Part shown: positions 57,685 through 64,000 of the stretch, one piece after another
How the letters are laid out: each line of letters opens with the position of its first letter
Position numbering within the stretch: position 1 is the stretch's first letter
From: Comamonadaceae bacterium
Lineage (GTDB): Bacteria > Pseudomonadota > Gammaproteobacteria > Burkholderiales > Burkholderiaceae_C
NCBI GenBank assembly: GCA_947455465.1
Contig: CANGNS010000002.1
Coordinates: forward strand, 171,869 to 235,868
DNA: 64,000 nucleotides
Direction: 5' to 3'
Notes under the pieces: model-generated
The model's database searches: none
Seen by the model: the letters and a program-made list of their open reading frames with translations, nothing else
What the model was told of the DNA's origin: nothing
Position numbers and translations under genes: made by a program

Positions 57685-58277
57685 TGCGCGAGCTCGCCGG
57701 GGGGCGCCTCGTCCTCCGGCGCGATGGGCCAGGCAACGCTACGTGCTAGGCCCAGCAAACCCAGGGCGACACCGATATGCAAAAAGTCGCCGGGCGCCAA
57801 ACCGGCCACGCCGCTGAATTTGGCGGCAAACAGCAGCAAACCGGCCAGCATGATGGCGCTGGCCAGCGCCGTTCCCCACCATTTGCGCTTGGCCGACACC
57901 CCGAGCAAAGCCAGGACCGACACGACCGTCAACAGGTCTAAGAGCATGCGCTTTTGGGCAAGCGCCACCAGCAACAAGCCCAGCACGCCCATTGCGATCG
58001 AGAAAATCACCGTGAATTTAAGCCGTTGCGCCACCGCCGAATCAGGCCAGGCCAGGGTCACCGCCAGCAGCGGGAAAGCCACGCTGGCACCCATCAAGGA
58101 TGCGAACTGGTGCCAGGGCGGCAGCGGGTACAGCCCTGAAAAGCGCAGCACCCCTAGCACTGCGGCCGCTCCGAGGACGGCCGCCGCCATGCGCAGCGCC
58201 AAGGGCAGGCTCGCCCGTGTCAGCACCCACACACATACCAGCGTCAATAAACCATCGGTGTAGGCCAGGCTAGACAT
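57681..58277 (-). CDS. Hypothetical polytopic membrane protein
   Basis: A 198-residue protein with six or more predicted helices covering nearly the whole chain, beginning MSSLAYTDGLLTLVCVWVLTR and ending in a short acidic tail (APEDEAPPGELAH). I do not recognise a family. Its start overlaps the end of the sterol-desaturase gene by 8 nt, so the two are co-translated and may form a functional pair in the same membrane. Conserved WHQF and AKFSGVAGLAPGDFLHI segments are seen. Confidence 0.7.
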   Translation of the reverse strand: MSSLAYTDGLLTLVCVWVLTRASLPLALRMAAAVLGAAAVLGVLRFSGLYPLPPWHQFASLMGASVAFPLLAVTLAWPDSAVAQRLKFTVIFSIAMGVLGLLLVALAQKRMLLDLLTVVSVLALLGVSAKRKWWGTALASAIMLAGLLLFAAKFSGVAGLAPGDFLHIGVALGLLGLARSVAWPIAPEDEAPPGELAH

Positions 58278-59340
58278 GGGCGACCTTTTGGATACGCGGG
58301 CTCTGCCAAAGCAAACCGACCACGAAATAGCACAGCAAGGCGCCCGCAGCGATCGCTAAAGACGGGCCGGTGCCCAGATTTTTTTGTACAGCCAGGTAAT
58401 AGGACAAAACCAGCATGCCAAGCGCGCAGCTGATCAGGCCCAGCCACAGCATCCACGCCGGGGCCGGAGTATCAAAACGCTCGAACTGCGTAGGAACAAA
58501 CGCTGGAGGCGGGCTCGCGCCTTCGGGCTGCCAGGACGGACCGGCAAAGACGCACATCAATTTATTGCGCCAGCCCGGCGCGCTGCGAATCGCCTGCCAA
58601 ATAAGCTGGTAATGATTGACATTGCCCCAAATCGGATTCCAGCTGTGCAAGGGCTTGCGCACGCCATAAACCACGGGCTCGGACTCGCGTTCGTCGGCAT
58701 AGGTGCCAAACAGGCGGTCCCACACGCTGAAAATACCGCCGTAATTCTTATCCAGGCAATAATCATTTTGGCCATGGTGCACCCGGTGGTTGGACGGCGT
58801 CACCAAAAACCACTCCAAAAATCCCAATCGCCCTACCAAGCGGGTATGCACCCAGATCTGGTACACCAAATCAATAAATCCGACCGCCAAAAAGACCTTC
58901 AGCGGAAAACCTAGCAGCGCCAGGGGAATATAAAAAACCCATTTGAAATAAAAGCCCGTGGCCGATTGGCGCATGGCGGTCGATAAATTGAATTCTTCGC
59001 TGCTATGGTGAATGACGTGGGAAGCCCAGAAGAAATTCACCTCGTGGCCGGTACGGTGCACCCAATAATAGAAAAAGTCATACAAAACCAGGGCCAATAC
59101 CCAGGTCAGCGGGTTGCTGGTATCCCACACAAAAGCGCCGAACCTGTCCAGTATCAGGGTATACATAGACACACTGATAAACGCGCCCAGGGTAATTACA
59201 AACTGGCTGATGGCGCCAATATTGAGCGAGGTAATCGAGTCTTTCAGGCGGTACACCTGTACCCCGCGTCGATGGGCCACAAAAAGCTCCACTGCAATCA
59301 TCAGCAGCGAAACCGGGACGACAAATAAAAAGAGGTTCAT
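58270..59340 (-). CDS. Sterol desaturase / fatty acid hydroxylase family protein
   Basis: A 356-residue membrane di-iron enzyme. The histidine boxes are WVHRTGHE, HVIHHSSEEFN and NHRVHHGQND, the pattern of the fatty-acid hydroxylase superfamily; three or four helices surround them, and two more helices lie at the C-terminus after about residue 295. Such bacterial enzymes hydroxylate or desaturate lipids, carotenoids or hopanoids; the substrate here is unknown. The gene overlaps the following membrane protein gene by 8 nt and lies 34 nt downstream of the TPR protein gene. Confidence 0.9.
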   Translation of the reverse strand: MNLFLFVVPVSLLMIAVELFVAHRRGVQVYRLKDSITSLNIGAISQFVITLGAFISVSMYTLILDRFGAFVWDTSNPLTWVLALVLYDFFYYWVHRTGHEVNFFWASHVIHHSSEEFNLSTAMRQSATGFYFKWVFYIPLALLGFPLKVFLAVGFIDLVYQIWVHTRLVGRLGFLEWFLVTPSNHRVHHGQNDYCLDKNYGGIFSVWDRLFGTYADERESEPVVYGVRKPLHSWNPIWGNVNHYQLIWQAIRSAPGWRNKLMCVFAGPSWQPEGASPPPAFVPTQFERFDTPAPAWMLWLGLISCALGMLVLSYYLAVQKNLGTGPSLAIAAGALLCYFVVGLLWQSPRIQKVAHV

Positions 59341-59374
59341 AAATTACGCCTGTGGTTAAGGGTGGATCAAGGCA

Positions 59375-61021
59375 TTATTGCCCATGGCCGGTCGCTGTGG
59401 CAAATAGCCGGTTTTGGCCAAGCATAGGCGCCATATCACAGGCGACCCGCTCTAATACCTCGGCCCAGGCGCCGGGTGCGTTTTGCCGGTACAAAGTGGC
59501 TGTGGGATACCAGGGTGTATCGGTGCGGTTTTGCATCCAACGCCAATCGGACCGACACGGCAACATCATCCAGGTGGGTTTACCCAAAGCCGCCGCCAGA
59601 TGTGCCACGCTGGTATCCACCGAGATAATCAGGTCCAAGCAGTCGCACAGCGCGGCAGTATCTGCAAAATCATGGAGCTGATCGCCGAAAAACTCGATAT
59701 GGCGGGAGGCACACAGCGCGGCTTCATCGGGCCGCAGTTCTTTTTGCAGGCAAATGTAGTGGGGGCCTGGCGGCAAATACGCCAACAAAGTTTCCAGGTC
59801 CAGGTTGCGCTGGCGGTCGGCGTGGTAGCCGGCCGCGCCACGGCAGACCAAGCCCACGCGCAGCCCGGATTGCGGGCCCAGCAGCGCCGCCCATTGCTGG
59901 CGGCGGGCCTCTGTGCTGGCCAGATACTGCTCAGGGGCGGCCAGGGATGGCACTTGCAGACCCAAAGCCAAGGGCAAACTCAGCAGCGGACAATAAAAAT
60001 CAAATTCTGGCAGCGCGTCGCCTTTGGGAATGATGCCGTCCACGTCCGCCAGAGTTTGAAAGAGGCGTGTCAACGCGGCAGGTGCATGCAAGAGCACGCG
60101 CGCGCCCAGTGCTTTAACTCGGCTGGTAAACCGCGCAAACTGAATACTGTCGCCCAAGCCCTGTTCGGTGGATAACAAGAGGGTTTTGCCCTGCAGGGAT
60201 TCGCGCCCCAGCCACAGGGGCTGCGCATACGGTGGCGCCGCGCCGCGTTGGCCGGCGGCCCATCCCCATTCATATAAAGGCCAGCCGTTTTGATAGTCGC
60301 CTTGGGATAACAACGCCAGCGATTTATTCCAGTACGCCTGCGCATGCTTGGGGTCCAGGGCAATGGCTTGGTCATAACTGGCCAGGGCATCCTCCATCTG
60401 CCCGAGCGCATACAAGGCCATGCCACGGTTGCAATAAGCCTGGGCATACGCGGGCTGGCAAACAATGGCACGGTCAAAACTGGCCAGCGCCTCTGGCAAA
60501 GCATCTAATTCCTTGAGCGCCAGGCCCCGGTTGTAGTACGCAGGGGCGTAATGCGGCTGAATTTCAATACTCTTGTCAAAGCTGGCTATAGCCTCTTGGA
60601 ACTGGCCCAAGGCATGCAAACTGACACCCCGGTTGCAATAGGCTTTGAAATGGTCGGATTGCAAAGCAATCGCCTGCGCATAACTGGCCAAGGCTGCGGG
60701 GTACTGCTGCAATGCATGCTGCGCAATGCCCTGGTTGTAATACGCCTGCACATAATCGGGCTGCAGCGCAATAGCCCGCGCATACCGCGCCAATGCGTCT
60801 TCGTAGCGGCCCAATTCGACCAGCGCCAGACCAAGGTTGGAATATGCAGCCGCATAGCCCGGCGCCAGCATCAAAACCTGCTCGTAGATACTCTTTGCCT
60901 GGCTTATATTCCCTGCGCTATGTAGGGATATTGCTTGTTGAAAAAGGGTTTGGACCTGTGCCACCAAATTCGCATTCGTGGATGTTTTCCGAGAGGCAGA
61001 CGGTGGCTTGGGGCGCGGCAT
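59375..61021 (-). CDS. TPR protein with C-terminal glycosyltransferase-like domain
   Basis: A 548-residue protein. From about residue 20 to 250 there are about seven tetratricopeptide repeats, each ending in xAIALxPxxxxAY, with marked similarity between units (AYYNQGIAQHALQQYPAALAS, AYCNRGVSLHALGQFQEAIAS). The C-terminal 290 residues resemble glycosyltransferase family 9 or related folds, with STEQGLGDSIQFARF and DLIISVDTSVAHLAAALGKPTW. Such proteins are found near polysaccharide or flagellin modification genes; none is here. The acceptor is unknown. Divergent from the carbonic-anhydrase-like gene. Confidence 0.85.
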   Translation of the reverse strand: MPRPKPPSASRKTSTNANLVAQVQTLFQQAISLHSAGNISQAKSIYEQVLMLAPGYAAAYSNLGLALVELGRYEDALARYARAIALQPDYVQAYYNQGIAQHALQQYPAALASYAQAIALQSDHFKAYCNRGVSLHALGQFQEAIASFDKSIEIQPHYAPAYYNRGLALKELDALPEALASFDRAIVCQPAYAQAYCNRGMALYALGQMEDALASYDQAIALDPKHAQAYWNKSLALLSQGDYQNGWPLYEWGWAAGQRGAAPPYAQPLWLGRESLQGKTLLLSTEQGLGDSIQFARFTSRVKALGARVLLHAPAALTRLFQTLADVDGIIPKGDALPEFDFYCPLLSLPLALGLQVPSLAAPEQYLASTEARRQQWAALLGPQSGLRVGLVCRGAAGYHADRQRNLDLETLLAYLPPGPHYICLQKELRPDEAALCASRHIEFFGDQLHDFADTAALCDCLDLIISVDTSVAHLAAALGKPTWMMLPCRSDWRWMQNRTDTPWYPTATLYRQNAPGAWAEVLERVACDMAPMLGQNRLFATATGHGQ

Positions 61022-61070
61022 TGGAAGATTCTATATTTGAAAATATTCTCTGCACTTCAAACTTTTGCGC

Positions 61071-61116
61071 CAATATATCAACGATATATTGAACTTGGCA
61101 TTTTTTTATTTATGAT
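61071..61116 (+). promoter_or_regulatory. Promoter with palindromic operator of the carbonic-anhydrase-like gene
   Basis: CAATATATC (61071-61079) and GATATATTG (61083-61091) form a perfect 9-bp palindrome with a 3-nt spacer. TTGAAC (61089-61094) overlaps its right half and TATGAT (61111-61116) follows after 16 nt. The palindrome therefore covers the -35 and is a strong candidate for a repressor or activator site. Confidence 0.6.
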
Positions 61117-61166
61117 GGTGCTGGCCTCCGAACTAACTCAACCTATTTTTGCAGGAGAAGCAATCA

Positions 61167-61736
61167 ATGAATATGAATTTTTCTGGTGGCAAATATGTGC
61201 CCCTGTGCTGCACCGATCCGCTGCAACACCGCAACTCGCGCCGTAGTTTTATGCGGCTGACAGGTGGTTCGATTTTGTTCACCTCCATCGGCATGCTGTC
61301 GGCCGGCGTCCAGGCGGGCTCGGGCAATTACGAAGCCATGGTTTTGTCCTGCATCGACCCACGTTTCCAGGATTTGGTCAATAAACAGCAAGCCAGCGAC
61401 GGCCTGAGCGGCAAATACAGCGCTTTCACCATTGCTGGCGCCTCCATCGGCGTTGTCGCCCCTGCATTTAAAGACTGGCAAAAAGCCTTTTGGGATAACC
61501 TGGGCACCTCGATTCAGCTGCACAACATCAAAAAAGTGATCGTGGTTAACCACCGCGATTGTGGCGCCGCAAAAATCGCCTATGGCGAAGCCAAAGTGGC
61601 TACCCCGGCCATCGAAACCGAAACCCACAAAGAAGCCTTGCTGGAATTCCGCCGCCAACTCAAGGAACGTTTCCCGGCCATGGACTCCAAGCTGGGCCTA
61701 ATGGCTTTGGACGGTAAGTTGGAGATGTTTTCCTAA
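61167..61736 (+). CDS. Tat-exported beta-carbonic-anhydrase-like protein
   Basis: A 189-residue protein with an N-terminal twin-arginine signal (RNSRRSFMRLTGG, arginines 25-26, hydrophobic core to about residue 50). The mature part carries the beta-carbonic anhydrase metal site: CIDPRF (Cys62, Asp64, Arg66) and NHRDCGA (His129, Cys132), as in zinc-binding members. It is shorter than most beta-CAs (about 140 residues in the mature part), so activity is not certain. The Tat route predicts a folded, metal-loaded periplasmic enzyme. AGGAG lies 8 nt before the ATG. A hairpin terminator follows and a palindromic promoter precedes. Confidence 0.85.
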   Translation: MNMNFSGGKYVPLCCTDPLQHRNSRRSFMRLTGGSILFTSIGMLSAGVQAGSGNYEAMVLSCIDPRFQDLVNKQQASDGLSGKYSAFTIAGASIGVVAPAFKDWQKAFWDNLGTSIQLHNIKKVIVVNHRDCGAAKIAYGEAKVATPAIETETHKEALLEFRRQLKERFPAMDSKLGLMALDGKLEMFS

Positions 61737-61762
61737 CCAGCCGGGCCTCGCCCACGCAAGAA

Positions 61763-61787
61763 AGCCTCCTTGGGGAGGCTTTTTTTT
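61763..61787 (+). terminator. Rho-independent terminator after the carbonic-anhydrase-like gene
   Basis: A perfect 7-bp stem AGCCTCC/GGAGGCT (61763-61769, 61774-61780) with loop TTGG is followed by seven T residues. It makes the upstream gene a single-gene transcript. Confidence 0.92.
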
Positions 61788-61838
61788 CGGCTTCCTACCC
61801 TGGCGCACAATCCATTGGCATCCTCAAGAACCCATTCC

Positions 61839-63047
61839 ATGAATAAATCACTGATCTGCTTCGTACTGAGCGCCTGGCTGGCCGTCGCTATGGCACCTGC
61901 GGCACAAGCGCAAGCCAGCGCCCCGGCCCCGCGCACCTTCGCACTGCATGGCGAACGCCTTGTGGCCCAGCGCAGCTACCTGGCCAGCCCCGCCGGCCAA
62001 CAAAGCCCGGAGCTGGCCCAACTCTTACGCGACGCAGACCACGCACTGCGCCTGCGCGAAGCCTCCGTCATGGACAAAACCAGCGTGGCTGCCAGCGGCG
62101 ACAAGCACGACTACTTCAGCATGGGGCCCTACTGGTGGCCGGATCCGCAAAAGCCCAAGGGCCTGCCTTACATCCGCAAAGACGGCAAGGTCAACCCCGA
62201 AAGCCGCACCGGCAACGACCACCTGGCCATGAGCGCCACCTGCCGGGCCGTCGAAACCCTGGGCCTGGCCTATTGGTTTACCGGCCAGGAACGCTATGCG
62301 GCCAAAGCCGCAGCCCTGGCGCGAACCTGGTTTTTGGAACCCGCCACGCGCATGAACCCGCATTTGCAATATGCCCAGGCCATCCCCGGCATCACGGTCG
62401 GACGGGGCATCGGGCTGATCGACGCGCGGCATTTCGTCAATTTACAAGACGGCCTGGCGCTGCTGGCGGGCTCGGCATCGTGGACAGCGACAGACCAAGC
62501 GGCCATGCAGACCTGGTTGAGCACGTATTACCAGTGGCTGCGCACCAGCGCCAACGGGCAAGACGAAGCCGACGAGCTCAATAACCACGGCACGTGGTAC
62601 GACGCACAGGCCGTCGCACTGGCCCTGGGCACCGGCCATGCGGACGAGGCCCGGCGCATCCTGCAAGCACTGCCCGAAAAACGCTTCGCCGTGCAACTCG
62701 ACGCCCAGGGCATGCAGCCCCGCGAACTGGCACGCACCAAGTCGCTGGGCTATTCGCTGTTTAACTTGCAGGCCTACCTCACTTTGGCGCAGCTAGGGCA
62801 AGCGGCCGGCGTCGATGTCTGGAAGCTGTCCACACCCGACGGTAAAAACCTGGCCAGCGCGCTGCGCGCCATTGCGCCTTACGCCGACCCGGCCAAGCCC
62901 TGGCCGCAGGACGACCTCGAAGACGGTGACCGGGCCCGAATCGTGCCCTTGCTGGTGCAAGCGCTGCAACTGGGTGAGGACCAGGTGCTGCGCGCCACCG
63001 TTAAGGCCCACCCAGAGGCGCCCAAGCTGCTGCTGCGCGCGCCTTAA
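61839..63047 (+). CDS. Alginate-lyase-family exported protein
   Basis: A 402-residue protein with a cleavable signal (residues 1-25, AQAQA). The mature part matches the alginate lyase Pfam family (PF05426, alpha/alpha-barrel): HDYFSMGPYWWPDPQKPKG, GNDHLAMSATCRAVETL, and the catalytic-type block NNHGTWYDAQAVALAL (residues 248-263). It should cleave a polyuronate or other polysaccharide in the periplasm or outside the cell; the exact substrate is unknown, since no alginate genes are near. The start at 61839 follows the terminator by 50 nt, so it has its own promoter. Confidence 0.9.
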   Translation: MNKSLICFVLSAWLAVAMAPAAQAQASAPAPRTFALHGERLVAQRSYLASPAGQQSPELAQLLRDADHALRLREASVMDKTSVAASGDKHDYFSMGPYWWPDPQKPKGLPYIRKDGKVNPESRTGNDHLAMSATCRAVETLGLAYWFTGQERYAAKAAALARTWFLEPATRMNPHLQYAQAIPGITVGRGIGLIDARHFVNLQDGLALLAGSASWTATDQAAMQTWLSTYYQWLRTSANGQDEADELNNHGTWYDAQAVALALGTGHADEARRILQALPEKRFAVQLDAQGMQPRELARTKSLGYSLFNLQAYLTLAQLGQAAGVDVWKLSTPDGKNLASALRAIAPYADPAKPWPQDDLEDGDRARIVPLLVQALQLGEDQVLRATVKAHPEAPKLLLRAP

Positions 63048-63065
63048 GCGCCAGGGCCAAGTCCC

Positions 63066-63917
63066 TCAGTGCGCGTGTTCGTGCTCGGGGGTCACGGTGA
63101 TGCGCCCAGCCATGCCCGCTTCAAAATGGCCGGGCTCGAAACAGGCCATCGCCCACGGGCCAGCGGTTTTGAAAGTCCAGCGCAAAACCGCGGCCTGCCC
63201 CGGCTCCACCGAGATGGCGTTATCGTGGTGGTGGTGGCCTTGGGGCGCCTCGCGCATCTGTTTGGCGTGCTCGGCCAGTTCTTTGTCCTGTCCTATCACC
63301 AGTTCATGGCGCGCCTTGCCCGAATTGATTACCACCAGGCGCAAGGCCTCCCCTTGCTTGGCCTCCCATTGGGCCGGGGCAAAGCGCATGCTGTCGTCCA
63401 TGTCGATCACCACGGTACGCGCGGCCGCCTCTGCGGCAGGCTGACTGGCTTCATGCCCGTGCTCGTGCGGCGGTGCGCCGCTGAAAAACCCTAAAGCCAC
63501 CACGCAAGCGGCCACCACCACCGCGCCGCCGCCCAGCGCGTACAAGACCACGGCTTTGGTGCTGCCGCGCTCGGAGGCATTGCCAAAATACAAAGAAATC
63601 AGGCTAAGAAAAAAGCCCAGCGGTACCACCCATACGCTGCGTTCCGGCGTATCCGGAAAATGCTGCAAGCCGCCGGTGAAAAAGCCCAAACCGATGGAGG
63701 CCAGGATGCCAAATCCAATCACATCACCCCAGGACACAGCGTCGTCGCTTTGGGATCGGTTTTCAACATAGGCGCCGATCAAAAAGAAGAGCATGCCCAG
63801 CGCCGCGGTGATGAGTGAACGTTGTTCGCTGAACATGCCATGGTTTACGGCGCCAGCGATAAAGCTGATTCCGGCATATTTGCTCAGGGTCGCAAGGTGC
63901 CGGGTTTGGAATTGCAT
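63066..63917 (-). CDS. Membrane-anchored cupredoxin (plastocyanin/azurin-like copper protein)
   Basis: A 283-residue fusion. Residues 12-146 contain about five hydrophobic helices (for example LITAALGMLFFLIGAYV); a His-rich linker (HEHGHE) follows; residues 165-277 form a cupredoxin domain facing the periplasm. Type 1 copper ligands are visible: His204 (ARHELVIG), and Cys259, His264 and Met269 in CFEPGHFEAGM. A second His cluster (GHHHHDN) lies at 228-233. It may carry electrons or bind copper. Function in the family is not known. An upstream minus-strand gene ends 26 nt before its start. Confidence 0.85.
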   Translation of the reverse strand: MQFQTRHLATLSKYAGISFIAGAVNHGMFSEQRSLITAALGMLFFLIGAYVENRSQSDDAVSWGDVIGFGILASIGLGFFTGGLQHFPDTPERSVWVVPLGFFLSLISLYFGNASERGSTKAVVLYALGGGAVVVAACVVALGFFSGAPPHEHGHEASQPAAEAAARTVVIDMDDSMRFAPAQWEAKQGEALRLVVINSGKARHELVIGQDKELAEHAKQMREAPQGHHHHDNAISVEPGQAAVLRWTFKTAGPWAMACFEPGHFEAGMAGRITVTPEHEHAH

Positions 63918-63943
63918 GGAGGCTTTCGTTGCTTAGAAACTGA

Positions 63944-64000
63944 TTAACCGGCGTACAGTAACACCACGGCCCGCGCTTCTATGGCCTGGCCTAGCCCGAC
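63944..64000 (-). CDS. 3' end of an upstream minus-strand gene (cut by the window)
   Basis: On the minus strand the last 57 bases read as an open frame ending ARAVVLLYAG and stopping with TAA at 63944-63946, 26 nt before the cupredoxin gene. Only 18 codons are visible and no family can be named. It supports a shared operon with the cupredoxin gene. Confidence 0.4.
   Translation of the reverse strand, partial: VGLGQAIEARAVVLLYAG

Overview
The window is a dense, GC-rich chromosomal segment of a betaproteobacterium of the order Burkholderiales, most likely the family Comamonadaceae; I would not name a genus. The call rests on gene content and order: scpA-panB-panC, hemA-prfA-prmC, a ubiE/Tim44/ubiJ/ubiB/FmdB/DUF502/aspS run, obgE-rpmA-rplU facing ispB, a secB/gpsA pair, and a cyanophycin synthetase pair next to an ABC transporter and a DUF1854 gene. 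Sixty-eight protein genes (two of them cut by the window ends), one intact tRNA and one tRNA fragment can be supported. No rRNA, CRISPR array or transposase is present.

Layout. 1-2.7 kb: chromosome condensation (scpA) and pantoate synthesis (panB, panC). 2.7-11.9 kb: an aldehyde dehydrogenase, then a cyanophycin region with a DUF1854 protein and a zinc-ribbon ABC exporter facing two tandem cyanophycin synthetases, the first with a degenerate Mur-ligase site. 11.9-17.5 kb: gpsA, secB, grxC, a membrane rhodanese, gpmA, a carboxy-terminal processing protease and a MoeB/ThiF-type E1 enzyme. 17.5-23.5 kb: a lipoprotein, DUF429, a BLUF blue-light sensor directly behind folE, a cardiolipin synthase and an EEP-family hydrolase. 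23.6-35 kb: aspS, the ubiquinone block and a very large FAD/Fe-S oxidoreductase. 35-49.3 kb: hemA-prfA-prmC, leuA, slyD, grxD, a lytic transglycosylase, proS, rppH, proB, obgE, rpmA, rplU and ispB.

The accessory part begins at 49.3 kb. An intact tRNA-Pro(CGG) and a 66-nt copy of its 3' part flank a higBA toxin-antitoxin module, which looks like the remnant of a tRNA-targeted element. Just outside it is a textbook LexA box over a TATAAT, followed by a series of RNA hairpins and a 37-codon reading frame with a good ribosome binding site. I consider this the best candidate for an undescribed small system. An arsR-arsC-aquaporin operon follows; its channel lacks the usual pore arginine.

53-64 kb holds envelope and redox genes: a cupin, a DMT exporter, a DTW-domain tRNA modifier, NnrU, a di-heme peroxidase with a CHRD protein, a sterol-desaturase-type enzyme, a TPR/glycosyltransferase-like protein, a Tat-exported beta-carbonic-anhydrase-like protein behind a strong palindromic promoter, an alginate-lyase-like protein and a membrane-anchored cupredoxin.

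Several genes connect functionally. IspB, UbiB, UbiJ and UbiE serve ubiquinone. PanB uses the folate cofactor whose pathway starts with FolE. PrmC modifies the release factor encoded just upstream. ArsR, ArsC and the aquaporin form a complete arsenate detoxification route. Genes are tightly packed, with many 1-4 nt overlaps; four convergent pairs share their stop codons.
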